This document shows, piece by piece, positions 24,264-33,134 of a DNA stretch of 33,134 nucleotides; within the stretch, counting starts at the first letter, position 1, and every line of letters begins with the position of its first letter. The notes under the pieces are model-generated. The model did not search any database and had not been told where the DNA came from. It worked only from the letters and a program-made list of their open reading frames with translations. A program made the position numbers and the translations under genes. This DNA is from Pseudomonadota bacterium (GTDB lineage Bacteria; Pseudomonadota; Alphaproteobacteria; Acetobacterales; Acetobacteraceae), in contig JAJZGI010000027.1 of NCBI GenBank assembly GCA_021798575.1, positions 1 through 33,134 on the forward strand, written 5' to 3'.

Positions 24264-24716
24264 CTATTCGATGATCAGCAAGGGCTCGTCATATTCCACC
24301 GGCGCGCCCGCCCCCACCAGAATCTGCGTCACCTTGCCCGCTTTTGGCGCCTTGATCTGGTTGAAGGTCTTCATCGCCTCGATCAGCAGCAGCGTGGCAC
24401 CCGCCTCCACGCTCTGGCCGATGGTAACATAGGGCGCGGCCCCGGGCTCAGCCGAGAGATAGGCGACGCCGACCATCGGGCTCTTCACGAGGCCGGGGTG
24501 TTTCGCCGGATCGGCCTTGGAGACCTCAGCCAGACCGGCGGGCTGGCTTGCGACGGTGGCCGGTGCCAGCGCGGCGACGGGGACGGCGAGCGGCGCGAGC
24601 ACCCGCGCCAGGCGCAGCTTGCGGTCGCCCTCGGCCAGTTCGATCTCCGAGAGGCCCGTGGTGTTGATCAGCTCGGCCAGGATTCGCAGGGCTTCAGGGT
24701 CAAAGGAAAGGCTCAT
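24264..24716 (-). CDS. accB: Biotin carboxyl carrier protein of acetyl-CoA carboxylase
   Basis: AccB carries biotin between biotin carboxylase and carboxyltransferase. The 150-residue protein has an N-terminal helical region ([27 protein letters not shown]) and an Ala/Pro-rich linker (about residues 40-72). The C-terminal biotinyl domain contains EAMKTFNQI, where Lys116 is the biotinylation site. The ATG at 24716 overlaps the aroQ stop as ATGA, and accC follows after a single base. Confidence 0.95.
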   Translation of the reverse strand: MSLSFDPEALRILAELINTTGLSEIELAEGDRKLRLARVLAPLAVPVAALAPATVASQPAGLAEVSKADPAKHPGLVKSPMVGVAYLSAEPGAAPYVTIGQSVEAGATLLLIEAMKTFNQIKAPKAGKVTQILVGAGAPVEYDEPLLIIE

Positions 24717-25162
24717 TGGTCTTCTTCCAGAATGTCCGAGAGGGCGATGAGTGCCAGCCTATAGCCCGCAAAGCCGAGCCCGCAAATGACCCCGTCGGCC
24801 GCATTGGAGATATAGGAGTGCTGGCGGAAGGCCTCGCGCCGGTGGATGTTCGACAGATGCACCTCGATAATCGGTATATCCAGCGTCAGCAGGGCGTCCA
24901 TCAGCGCGATGGAGGTATGGGAATAGGCTGCCGGGTTGATGATGAGCCCGCCCGCCCGACCGCGCGCCTCATGCACCCAGGAGATCAACTCACCCTCCAA
25001 ATTGCTCTGGCGGAATTCAACACCCACTCCCAGCCCCTCGGCGGTCTCCGCGCAGAGCGTCTCCAGCTCATCCAGCGTGCCGGTGCCGTAGATCTCGGGC
25101 TCGCGCTGGCCGAGCAGGTTCAGGTTGGGTCCGTTCAGGACCATGATGAGCGGTGTTGTCAT
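24713..25162 (-). CDS. aroQ: Type II 3-dehydroquinate dehydratase
   Basis: AroQ dehydrates 3-dehydroquinate to 3-dehydroshikimate in the shikimate pathway. The 149-residue protein has the complete type II signature. [20 protein letters not shown] carries the catalytic Tyr, [18 protein letters not shown] the substrate-binding Asn, and [22 protein letters not shown] the catalytic His. The start chosen is ATG at 25162 ([11 protein letters not shown]); a GTG two codons upstream (25168) is an alternative, and neither has a strong ribosome-binding site. It is the first gene of the aroQ-accB-accC operon, a pairing frequent in proteobacteria, and is divergent from thiS. Confidence 0.95.
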   Translation of the reverse strand: MTTPLIMVLNGPNLNLLGQREPEIYGTGTLDELETLCAETAEGLGVGVEFRQSNLEGELISWVHEARGRAGGLIINPAAYSHTSIALMDALLTLDIPIIEVHLSNIHRREAFRQHSYISNAADGVICGLGFAGYRLALIALSDILEEDQ

Positions 25163-25257
25163 GCGCACTGCGCTAGCACAGGCGAATCGTCACCGCCAAG
25201 TTTGATCTCAGGGTGGTCGGTCTTGCAGCGCGGGGGGGCAGGCCCGATAATGGGGCG

Positions 25258-25479
25258 ATGCAGGACGAAAAGATGCAACTGAGCCTGAGCGTGAATGGCG
25301 AGCGGATGGCCCAGCGCCCCGGCAGCACCATAGCGGCGCTGATCGCCGAGTTGGCGCTCGATATCCGCAAGGTGGCGGTGGAGCGCAACCGTGAGATCGT
25401 GCCGCGGTCGAGCTACGGCGCGGTGCGGCTGGAACAGGATGACGAGATCGAGATCGTCCATTTTATCGGTGGGGGTTGA
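25258..25479 (+). CDS. thiS: ThiS, sulphur carrier protein for thiamine synthesis
   Basis: ThiS is a ubiquitin-fold protein whose C-terminal glycine is converted to a thiocarboxylate that supplies sulphur for the thiazole ring. The 73-residue product ends in VHFIGGG, giving the required Gly-Gly terminus. Its body [27 protein letters not shown] and [29 protein letters not shown] is typical. The start is ATG 25258, with an in-frame ATG at 25273 (MQLSLSV) as an alternative that fits the family N-terminus slightly better. thiG follows within 14 bp. The 95-bp gap upstream does not show a convincing TPP riboswitch. Confidence 0.9.
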   Translation: MQDEKMQLSLSVNGERMAQRPGSTIAALIAELALDIRKVAVERNREIVPRSSYGAVRLEQDDEIEIVHFIGGG

Positions 25480-25492
25480 GGTGGATATTCAG

Positions 25493-26272
25493 ATGGCCGC
25501 GGCGGATGACTGGACCGTGGCGGGGCGGAGCTTCGCATCCCGGCTGATCGTCGGCACCGGCAAATACAGTGATCTGCCGACGACCGCGGCGGCGATCGAG
25601 GCCTCCGGCGCGCAGATGGTCACCGTGGCGGTGCGCCGGGTCAACCTCTCCGACCGTAACGCCCCGATGCTCCAAGATCATGTGAGCCCGGCGCGCTATA
25701 CCTATCTGCCGAACACGGCGGGCTGTTTCACGGCTGATGAGGCCGTGCGCACGCTGCGCCTGGCGCGCGAGGCGGGTGGCTGGAACCTGGTCAAGCTGGA
25801 AGTCCTGGGCCCGGCGCCGACGCTCTACCCGGACATGCAGGCGACGTTCCAGGCGGCGGCGGCGTTGATCAAGGACGGGTTCGAGGTGATGGTCTACTGC
25901 TCGGACGACCCGATCGCGGCCAAGCGGCTGGAGGAGATGGGCTGTGTCGCGATCATGCCGCTGGGCGCGCCGATCGGCTCGGGCCTCGGCGTGCAGAACC
26001 CGCTGATGATCCGCATGATCATCGAGAACGCGCACGTGCCGGTGCTCGTGGATGCGGGCGTCGGCACCGCCTACGACGCGACGTTTGCCATGGAATTGGG
26101 CTGTGACGCGGTGCTGGTGAACTCGGCCATCGCGCTGGCCGACGACCCGGTGCTGATGGCGCGCGCGATGCAGGCGGGCGTGCAGGCGGGGCGGCTCGCC
26201 TTCCGCGCCGGGCGAATCCCGAGAAGGGATGCGGCGAGCGCTTCCAGCCCGATGACCGGTTTGATCAAATGA
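25493..26272 (+). CDS. thiG: ThiG, thiazole synthase
   Basis: ThiG condenses 1-deoxy-D-xylulose 5-phosphate, a glycine-derived imine and ThiS-thiocarboxylate into the thiamine thiazole phosphate. The (beta/alpha)8 protein has [12 protein letters not shown] at the N-terminus, [30 protein letters not shown] with the Schiff-base Lys, and [48 protein letters not shown] follows. ATG 25493 is chosen because GAGGTGG lies eight bases upstream. The in-frame GTG at 25481, two bases after the thiS stop, would add four residues and is a real alternative. A membrane-protein gene follows 4 bp later. Confidence 0.94.
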   Translation: MAAADDWTVAGRSFASRLIVGTGKYSDLPTTAAAIEASGAQMVTVAVRRVNLSDRNAPMLQDHVSPARYTYLPNTAGCFTADEAVRTLRLAREAGGWNLVKLEVLGPAPTLYPDMQATFQAAAALIKDGFEVMVYCSDDPIAAKRLEEMGCVAIMPLGAPIGSGLGVQNPLMIRMIIENAHVPVLVDAGVGTAYDATFAMELGCDAVLVNSAIALADDPVLMARAMQAGVQAGRLAFRAGRIPRRDAASASSPMTGLIK

Positions 26273-26276
26273 GGCC

Positions 26277-26903
26277 ATGAAAAAGCTGCTGCGGGCCGGG
26301 CCGGAGGTTTTTGCCAATTTTCTGGCGCCCTATCTGGTCTATCAGGCCTTGGATGGCCGTTTTGGCAACCGCGACGCCTTGATCGCCTCGGCCATTCCGC
26401 CGCTGCTCTGGAGTGGCTATGAATTGTTCAAAACCCGCAGGCTGGATGCGATCTCCGTCGTGGTTGTGGCGAGTATCCTGTTCACCTTAGCTGCGACCGC
26501 TATGGGCGGCTCCGCCCGGCTGATCCAGATCAGGGACGCGCTGGTCACCGGCGCCATCGGGCTGATGTTCATGGCCTCGCTGGCGATGCGCCGGCCGATC
26601 ATTTTTTATCTGGCCCGCGCCACCATCGCCCGCAAAACCGAGGATGGCGAGGCGGCCTACGAGAAGGTTTGGCAGCAGCCGGGCGTGCCGGCGGTATTCC
26701 GGCTGTTAACCCTGGTATGGGGCGCGGGGCTGGTCGTGCAGACGGCGTGCATGTGCTACCTCGCCTGGATCTGGCCGATCGGCCGGTATCTTTTGGTCTC
26801 ACCATTTTTTTCGGCGGTGATCTTCGGTCTGCTGATGGTCTGGAGCCTCGCCTATATTGCTAAGCGCCCGGCGGCGCGGGCGATCATCGCGGCGCAGGGT
26901 TAA
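26277..26903 (+). CDS. VC0807-type integral membrane protein
   Basis: The 208-residue protein has about five to six hydrophobic segments. It fits the VC0807 family of uncharacterised membrane proteins: EVFANFLAPYLVYQAL at the start, IASAIPPLLWSGYELFKTRRLDAISVVVV, GLMFMASLAMRRPIIFYLAR, VFRLLTLVWGAGLVVQTACMCYLAWIW, and a last helix FFSAVIFGLLMVWSLAYIA. Function is unknown. It begins 4 bp after thiG, so it may be co-transcribed with thiSG, but no link to thiamine is evident. Its stop overlaps that of the convergent DUF2147 gene by 4 bp. Confidence 0.75.
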   Translation: MKKLLRAGPEVFANFLAPYLVYQALDGRFGNRDALIASAIPPLLWSGYELFKTRRLDAISVVVVASILFTLAATAMGGSARLIQIRDALVTGAIGLMFMASLAMRRPIIFYLARATIARKTEDGEAAYEKVWQQPGVPAVFRLLTLVWGAGLVVQTACMCYLAWIWPIGRYLLVSPFFSAVIFGLLMVWSLAYIAKRPAARAIIAAQG

Positions 26904-27355
26904 TCTTGTTGGGGGGCGAGCTTGCAGCCGGCCAGTGTGCGGCCGCTATAGGGCTCCCATATCTGGGTCTGGCCAAAAATCGGCAGTCCCAGATAGCCAT
27001 GCAGGCTCAAGTGCCGCTCCCTGTTGAGCCGGATTTTAGCGCGATACACATCCCCGTTGCGCGGGTCGAGCACAGTGCCCACCCACTCCGTGGCGCCGGT
27101 CTGCTGGTTCACGATCGGCGCGGTGCGTAGGATGGTCATGCCGCACTGCGGTTGGCCCTGCCAGTTGAGCGGCATCGGGGCGTTCGGGGGGTTAAGGCGG
27201 ATACCGACGATCTGGCCGCACAGATCCACCCCACAAGGGGCGATCTGGACGACCGCGGCGTGATTGGCGGTGAGCCAGCGACCGGTTGGTACCGCAACCT
27301 GTGCCATGGCGAGACTGGCGCTGAAGCAAAGCACGGCAAGCGCGAGCCGAAGCAA
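26900..27355 (-). CDS. DUF2147-type exported protein
   Basis: From a TTG at 27355 the product is 151 residues. A signal peptide (MLRLALAVLCFSASLAMA) is followed by a small beta-rich domain starting VPTGRWLTANHAAVVQIAPCGVDLCGQIVGI, then LDPRNGDVYRAKIRLNRERHLSLHGYLGLPIFGQTQIWEP. This matches the DUF2147 pattern (exported, about 120-150 residues, paired Cys), whose function is unknown. The frame stays open to an ATG at 27529, but the added 58 residues are Cys/Arg-rich, would put a signal sequence in mid-protein, and coincide with an AT-rich promoter-like zone. The TTG follows T6, with GGGAG further upstream. The start is therefore an inference. Confidence 0.7.
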   Translation of the reverse strand: MLRLALAVLCFSASLAMAQVAVPTGRWLTANHAAVVQIAPCGVDLCGQIVGIRLNPPNAPMPLNWQGQPQCGMTILRTAPIVNQQTGATEWVGTVLDPRNGDVYRAKIRLNRERHLSLHGYLGLPIFGQTQIWEPYSGRTLAGCKLAPQQD

Positions 27356-27531
27356 AAAAAACGTCTCCCAGACAGACCCGATTTTTTCTGTAATCTGCTG
27401 GTAATCTTGTAACCAAATTTTACGCGCATTGAGAAGGCGAACGCACGCCTGTCTGCCCGATTTGCGCAGCCTGTTGCAAAAATCACACAGCTGCATTGTG
27501 GCATTGGCTTGGGTCATGGCGCGCTCCAAAA
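27356..27531. promoter_or_regulatory. AT-rich gap upstream of the DUF2147 gene
   Basis: This 176-bp stretch lies between hrcA and the DUF2147 gene and is visibly richer in A/T than its surroundings at about 27360-27430. It contains an A8 tract (27354-27361) and TTGGTT on the minus strand, but no consensus -35/-10 pair at good spacing. It presumably holds the DUF2147 promoter and the hrcA 3' end. No terminator-like hairpin with a T-run was found. Confidence 0.3.
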
Positions 27532-28608
27532 TCAGCCGAGCAGCCGGCCGATGACGCGGGCGGTATAGTCCACGACAGGGATGATCTTGCCGTAATTGAT
27601 CCGGGTCGGCCCGATGACCCCGATGGCGCCGACGATTCGGTCCTGCGCGTTGCGGGCGGGCGCCACGACCATGGAGACCCCGGCGGTGCCGAACAGGCCC
27701 GATTCCGCGCCGATGAAAATCCGCACGCCGATCGAGTTTTCCGCCAGATCAAGCAGCCGCAGCATCGTCTCCTCGGTCTCCAGCCGCTCGAAAAGCGCCT
27801 GGATCGCGCCCAGTTTCTCGAACTGGTCGACATCGGCCAGCAGCCGCCCCTGGCCACGCAGGATGAGCGAGCCGCTGCGGCCCTCCCCGCCCCAGGTAGC
27901 TAACCCGGCGTCGATCACGCTGTTAGTCAGCCCGTCCAGCGCCGTGCGGTCGGCCGAGAGGTCGCCGGCCACGCGGATGCGCAGTTCGGCGAGCGAGAGG
28001 CCGGAGAGTTGGGCGTTAACATAATTGCTGGCCTGTTGCAGCGCCGAGGGCGGCAGGCCGGGCGGGGTTTCGATGATCCGGTTCTCCACCTGGCCGTCCG
28101 CCGAGACGAGCACGACCAGCGCGCGGCCGAGCGAGAGCGGCACGAACTCGATATGTTTCACCGGCCCGTCGCCCTTGGGTGCCAGCACGAGGCCAGCCGC
28201 CGCCGAAAGGCCGGAGAGCATGGTGCTGGCCTGCGCCAATGTGTCCTGCAGGCTGCGGCCGGACTGCGCCAGCGCGGCATTGATGGTGGCGCGCTCATCC
28301 TCGGAGAGTTCGCCGAATTGCAGCAGCCCATCGACGAACAGGCGCAGACCGCGATCGGTCGGCAGGCGGCCGGCGGAGGTATGCGGGGCAAACAGCAGTC
28401 CGGCATCCGTGAGGTCGGCCATGACATTGCGGATGGTCGCGGGGGAGAGGTTGAGCGGCAACAGGCGCGAGAGCGTGCGCGAGCCGACGGGCTCGCCGGT
28501 CTCGACATATTGCTCCACGATCTCGCGCAGCACGGCAGCGGAGCGGACATCGAGCCCAGGCGGCAGGCGCGGCGGCATTTTCGAGGGCTGGTTGCTCCTA
28601 TGGTCCAT
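27532..28608 (-). CDS. hrcA: HrcA, heat-inducible transcription repressor
   Basis: HrcA represses groESL and sometimes dnaK by binding CIRCE elements, and needs GroEL for activity. The 358-residue protein has an N-terminal winged helix (about residues 18-90: RSAAVLREIVEQYVETGEPVGSRTLSRLL, LSPATIRNVMADLTDAGLL, PHTSAGRLPTDRGLRLFVD). The C-terminal sensor domain ends GAIGVIGPTRINYGKIIPVVDYTARVIGRLL. Length and motifs are normal. It is divergent from rph over only 54 bp. No CIRCE sequence (TTAGCACTC-N9-GAGTGCTAA) was seen upstream of it or of clpB, so its targets lie outside this window. Confidence 0.95.
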   Translation of the reverse strand: MDHRSNQPSKMPPRLPPGLDVRSAAVLREIVEQYVETGEPVGSRTLSRLLPLNLSPATIRNVMADLTDAGLLFAPHTSAGRLPTDRGLRLFVDGLLQFGELSEDERATINAALAQSGRSLQDTLAQASTMLSGLSAAAGLVLAPKGDGPVKHIEFVPLSLGRALVVLVSADGQVENRIIETPPGLPPSALQQASNYVNAQLSGLSLAELRIRVAGDLSADRTALDGLTNSVIDAGLATWGGEGRSGSLILRGQGRLLADVDQFEKLGAIQALFERLETEETMLRLLDLAENSIGVRIFIGAESGLFGTAGVSMVVAPARNAQDRIVGAIGVIGPTRINYGKIIPVVDYTARVIGRLLG

Positions 28609-28662
28609 AGGCGCAGCCTCGGCTAATAGCAGCGAGAACGCAAGAAAGGCAGGATTTCAGAC

Positions 28663-29382
28663 ATGCGGCCATCAGGACGGAATTTCGGCGCGCTGCGCGC
28701 CGTGGGCATCGAGACGGGCTTCTCGCATCATGCGGAGGGCTCGGCGCTCATCAAAATGGGCGGCACGGAGGTGCTCTGCACGGCGAGCGTGGAGGGTAAG
28801 GTGCCGGGCTTCATGCGCGGCCAGGGCGAGGGCTGGGTGACAGCGGAATACGGCATGCTGCCGCGCGCCACCCATACGCGGGGCGACCGCGAGGCCGCGC
28901 GCGGCAAGCAGTCCGGTCGCACCCAGGAGATCCAGCGCCTCATCGGCCGCAGCCTGCGCGCGGTGGTGGACCGCAAGGCGATGGGCGAGATGACGATCAC
29001 GCTGGATTGCGATGTCTTGAACGCCGATGGCGGCACGCGCTGCGCCTCGATCACCGGCGCCTATGTGGCGCTGGCCCTGGCTTTGCGCAAACTACAGGCG
29101 AATAATGTGCTGAAGGCGACTCCGCTAATCGGCCAGGTCGCCGCCGTCTCGTGCGGGATTTATAAGGGCGTGCCGGTGCTGGATCTGGACTATGCCGAGG
29201 ACTCCGCCGCCGACGCCGATGCGAATTTCATCCTCACCGGCGCTGGCGGAATCATCGAAATCCAGGCGACGGCGGAAAAAGCGACCTTTGATGACGCGGC
29301 CTTCGCTTCCCTGCTCGGGCTCGCCCGGGCGGGCACGGCGGAACTGTTCAAGGCGCAGCAGACAGCGCTGGCGCGGCACTGA
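28663..29382 (+). CDS. rph: RNase PH
   Basis: RNase PH is a phosphorolytic 3'-5' exoribonuclease that trims tRNA precursors and other RNA 3' ends, working as a hexamer. The 239-residue protein is full length. It contains MRPSGR at the start, [65 protein letters not shown] (phosphate- and RNA-binding Arg-rich region), [19 protein letters not shown] and [21 protein letters not shown]. The start at ATG 28663 has AAAGGCAGGA upstream. The hrcA/rph divergent pair is a common alphaproteobacterial arrangement. clpB follows after a promoter region. Confidence 0.96.
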   Translation: MRPSGRNFGALRAVGIETGFSHHAEGSALIKMGGTEVLCTASVEGKVPGFMRGQGEGWVTAEYGMLPRATHTRGDREAARGKQSGRTQEIQRLIGRSLRAVVDRKAMGEMTITLDCDVLNADGGTRCASITGAYVALALALRKLQANNVLKATPLIGQVAAVSCGIYKGVPVLDLDYAEDSAADADANFILTGAGGIIEIQATAEKATFDDAAFASLLGLARAGTAELFKAQQTALARH

Positions 29383-29413
29383 TCCCTCCTGTTCCCGATC
29401 CGATAACGCACCT

Positions 29414-29443
29414 CTTGAGGCGGCCCATGGTCTTGACCATATT
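29414..29443 (+). promoter_or_regulatory. Candidate heat-shock (sigma32-type) promoter for clpB
   Basis: CTTGAGG (29414-29420), 15 bp of spacer and GACCATAT overlapping ACCATATT (about 29435-29443) resemble the CTTGAAA / CCCCATNT elements of RpoH promoters. The predicted start near 29450 leaves about 55 bases of leader before the clpB ATG. A second overlapping possibility is CTTGAC (29432-29437) with CCTATT (29456-29461). ClpB is classically RpoH-controlled, which supports the assignment. Confidence 0.5.
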
Positions 29444-29447
29444 GGTC
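29427..29447. promoter_or_regulatory. Overlapping inverted repeats in the clpB promoter
   Basis: Three half-sites, TGGTC, GACCA and TGGTC, alternate with gaps of 2 and 3 bp. They form ATGGTC-TT-GACCAT (29427-29440) and GACCA-TAT-TGGTC (29435-29447). They overlap the spacer and -10 region of the heat-shock-like promoter, the position of a repressor operator. The sequence is unlike CIRCE, so HrcA is not the obvious ligand. Confidence 0.45.
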
Positions 29448-29505
29448 TCGCATCGCCTATTGAGGGGTGCCCGTTGCGGTTGCCGATGAGGGACAGGAGC
29501 AGGAC

Positions 29506-32085
<2,580 letters not shown>

Positions 32086-32109
32086 TGGTTATTTTCCCCG
32101 GAGGTCTGC

Positions 32110-32163
32110 ATGGCTAAAAAAGCGCTGCTGGTGATCGCCGGCCACCTGGCGGAAGCGGCATGA
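32110..32163 (+). CDS. 17-codon fusion ORF created by the duplication
   Basis: In the first repeat unit the hydrolase start (MAKKALLV) with its own ribosome-binding site is joined in frame to the duplicated clpB C-terminus. This gives [17 protein letters not shown] and a TGA at 32161-32163. It ends 24 bases before the real hydrolase ATG. It is probably translated, since the ribosome-binding site is identical to the real one, but is unlikely to have a selected function. It may act as a translated leader for the hydrolase gene. Confidence 0.4.
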   Translation: MAKKALLVIAGHLAEAA

Positions 32164-32187
32164 TGGTTATTTTCCCCGGAGGTCTGC

Positions 32188-32778
32188 ATGGCTAAAAAAG
32201 CGCTGCTGGTGATCGATGCCCAGAATATCTATGCGGCGGCGGATTCGCCGCTGTTGGTTCCCGCGTTCGCTGAATCACTCGCCAATATTAACCGGCTGAT
32301 CGAGGTTTTCGCAGCCTCCGGTCGGCCGGTGGTCTATATTCGCCATGCGCACCGGGCGGATGGGCGCGACGCCGGGCGGATGTTCGACTTCGGCGGGACG
32401 GTGGAGCCGCTCAGTTTCGTTGAGGGCAGCGCGGAGGTGGAATATGTGCCGGATCTGAAAATGGTGCCGGACGGACTGCACATGACCAAGCGCCGGTATT
32501 CGGCGTTTGAGGGTACGGAACTGGACGTTATCCTGCGCAGCCTGGGTGTGAACCGGCTGGCGATCTGCGGCTATATGACGAATTTCTGCTGTGATTCGAC
32601 GGCGCGAGCGGCGCATGACCGAGACTATTTCGTGGATTTTATCGCCGATGCGACGGGCGCGCCGGACTTGGGTGAAAGTTTTACCCAACCGCAGATCATC
32701 GCAGCGGTGAGCGCCACGCTGGCCGCGGGTTTTGCAAGCGTATTCGAGACGCAATCCTATTCGCACAGCATGGAGTGA
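32188..32778 (+). CDS. Isochorismatase-family cysteine hydrolase
   Basis: The 196-residue protein has the alpha/beta fold and catalytic triad of the isochorismatase/nicotinamidase superfamily. Asp10 is in LLVIDAQNIY, Lys101 in HMTKRRYSAFEGTELDVILRSLGV, and Cys134 in GYMTNFCCDSTARAAHDRDYFVDFIADAT. Family members hydrolyse isochorismate, nicotinamide, N-carbamoyl compounds and other amides; the substrate here cannot be assigned. ATG 32188 has the ribosome-binding site CCGGAGG. An identical ribosome-binding site and start occur 78 bp upstream in the duplicated unit, where the frame ends early. It lies downstream of clpB with no terminator between, so heat-shock read-through is possible. Confidence 0.88.
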   Translation: MAKKALLVIDAQNIYAAADSPLLVPAFAESLANINRLIEVFAASGRPVVYIRHAHRADGRDAGRMFDFGGTVEPLSFVEGSAEVEYVPDLKMVPDGLHMTKRRYSAFEGTELDVILRSLGVNRLAICGYMTNFCCDSTARAAHDRDYFVDFIADATGAPDLGESFTQPQIIAAVSATLAAGFASVFETQSYSHSME

Positions 32779-32905
32779 GCATTGCCATGCGTCTGACGAA
32801 TGGCGGCTGTGCTGCGTTGCGAAATATCCGTGCGCTTGGATGTGTCGGCTGAAACTGCCAGAGAATTAGCCCAACGCGGCGAGATTCCCAGCGTGTGACA
32901 GAGCG

Positions 32906-32935
32906 TTGACAGTGGGCGTGGGTGAGGCGTAGAAG
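32906..32935 (+). promoter_or_regulatory. Strong stable-RNA-type promoter
   Basis: TTGACA (32906-32911) and TAGAAG (32930-32935), 18 bp apart, are followed by a GC-rich discriminator (CCCCTCC) before the predicted start near 32942. A perfect -35 with a GC-rich discriminator is typical of stringently controlled rRNA and tRNA promoters. No protein gene follows within the window. Confidence 0.55.
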
Positions 32936-32966
32936 CCCCTCCACGCTAAGAGCGGCGGCGGCAGGC

Positions 32967-32990
32967 AAGGTACCGGAGACGGTGCCTTTT
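32967..32990 (+). terminator. Hairpin with T-run, terminator-like or rRNA leader stem
   Basis: AAGGTACC (32967-32974) pairs with GGTGCCTT (32981-32988) through eight positions, one of them G-U. The loop is GGAGAC, and the stem runs into TTTT (32987-32990). Alone it reads as an intrinsic terminator. Its place just after a strong promoter suggests an rRNA leader (attenuator or boxA-proximal stem) instead of the end of the hydrolase transcript 190 bp upstream. Confidence 0.4.
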
Positions 32991-33134
32991 ATGTTGGCCA
33001 AGGTTTGCCGTCGTTTTGTTCTTTTGACAATATAATAGGCTGGGAAGGGGTACGTTGGTGGCGTTTTGTGTTTGGTTGCTTTTGGCGTGAGCTGGGGGTG
33101 ATTTGGCATAGGTTACGGTTTTATTTTACTGTTT

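Larger units (their letters stand above)
32779..33134. other. Intergenic end of window; possible rRNA-operon upstream region
   Basis: No convincing coding sequence occurs here. The minus-strand open frame at 32696-33109 overlaps the hydrolase gene and looks like a shadow. The segment holds a strong promoter-like sequence (32906-32935), a hairpin followed by TTTT (32967-32990), and an AT-rich stretch at 33021-33060. That stretch contains TTTTGACAATATAATAGG, then GGGAAGGGGTACG and TTGGTGGCG. From memory it resembles leader sequences upstream of alphaproteobacterial 16S rRNA genes. The window ends before any rRNA would begin. Confidence 0.45.

Noticed and set aside
25163-25257. TPP riboswitch upstream of thiS
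   Set aside because: A CTGAGA appears only on the minus strand, and the second conserved block of the THI element is missing. The 95-bp gap is also too short.
27356-27529. N-terminal extension of the DUF2147 protein from ATG 27529 (Cys-containing CDFCNRLRKSGRQAC segment)
   Set aside because: It would bury a good signal peptide inside the protein and uses an AT-rich promoter-like stretch. The TTG start at 27355 gives the family length.
33024-33036. TTGACA and TATAAT near the window end read as a promoter
   Set aside because: The two elements are only one base apart, so they cannot act together as -35 and -10.
32696-33109. Minus-strand 137-aa ORF at the window end
   Set aside because: It overlaps the 3' part of the hydrolase gene and the promoter/leader region, has no ribosome-binding site and no recognisable domain.

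Overview
The window comes from a GC-rich alphaproteobacterium with bacteriochlorophyll a photosynthesis. It is most likely an acidophilic member of the Acetobacteraceae, Acidiphilium or a close relative. The main clue is in the reaction-centre L subunit: the position equivalent to His L168 of Rhodobacter is Glu here. From memory, this substitution is typical of Acidiphilium, whose reaction centres carry Zn-bacteriochlorophyll. The gene order (crtDC divergent from crtEF-bchCXYZ-pufBALMC) is the usual purple-bacterial photosynthesis superoperon. No similarity search was possible, so genus-level placement is inference.

Positions 1-13.4 kb hold the photosynthesis cluster. After the 3' end of an unrecognised gene (1-609), crtC and crtD lie on the minus strand. 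They face crtE, crtF, bchC, bchX, bchY, bchZ, pufB, pufA, pufL, pufM and pufC on the plus strand. CrtE makes geranylgeranyl diphosphate. CrtC, CrtD and CrtF carry out spirilloxanthin-type end-group chemistry. BchXYZ and BchC convert chlorophyllide towards bacteriochlorophyllide. PufBA form LH1, PufLM the reaction-centre core and PufC the tetrahaem electron donor. Two intergenic regions each carry a pair of exact or near-exact TGT-N12-ACA sites, the PpsR/CrtJ operator, spaced 7-8 bp apart. A strong hairpin separates pufA from pufL, and a 47-codon ORF with another hairpin separates bchZ from pufB.

Positions 13.4-17.85 kb continue on the same strand with almost no gaps. They encode a SOUL-family haem-binding lipoprotein (apparently starting at ATA), a small membrane protein, an NfuA-like Fe-S carrier, a RutE-like nitroreductase, TsaB, RimI and a ferredoxin reductase-type flavoprotein. 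From 17.85 to 32.8 kb come housekeeping genes: acs, a cold-shock gene, a Nudix-derived 'NAD regulator', a Tat-exported purple acid phosphatase, a glutathione transferase, aroQ-accB-accC, thiS-thiG, a VC0807-type membrane protein, a DUF2147 protein, hrcA divergent from rph, clpB with a heat-shock-like promoter, and an isochorismatase-family hydrolase.

The clpB/hydrolase junction carries an exact 78-bp tandem duplication. The last 356 bases hold no credible gene, but contain a strong promoter of stable-RNA type and sequence resembling an rRNA-operon leader. A ribosomal RNA operon may therefore start just beyond the window. No mobile elements, CRISPR arrays or tRNA genes were seen.
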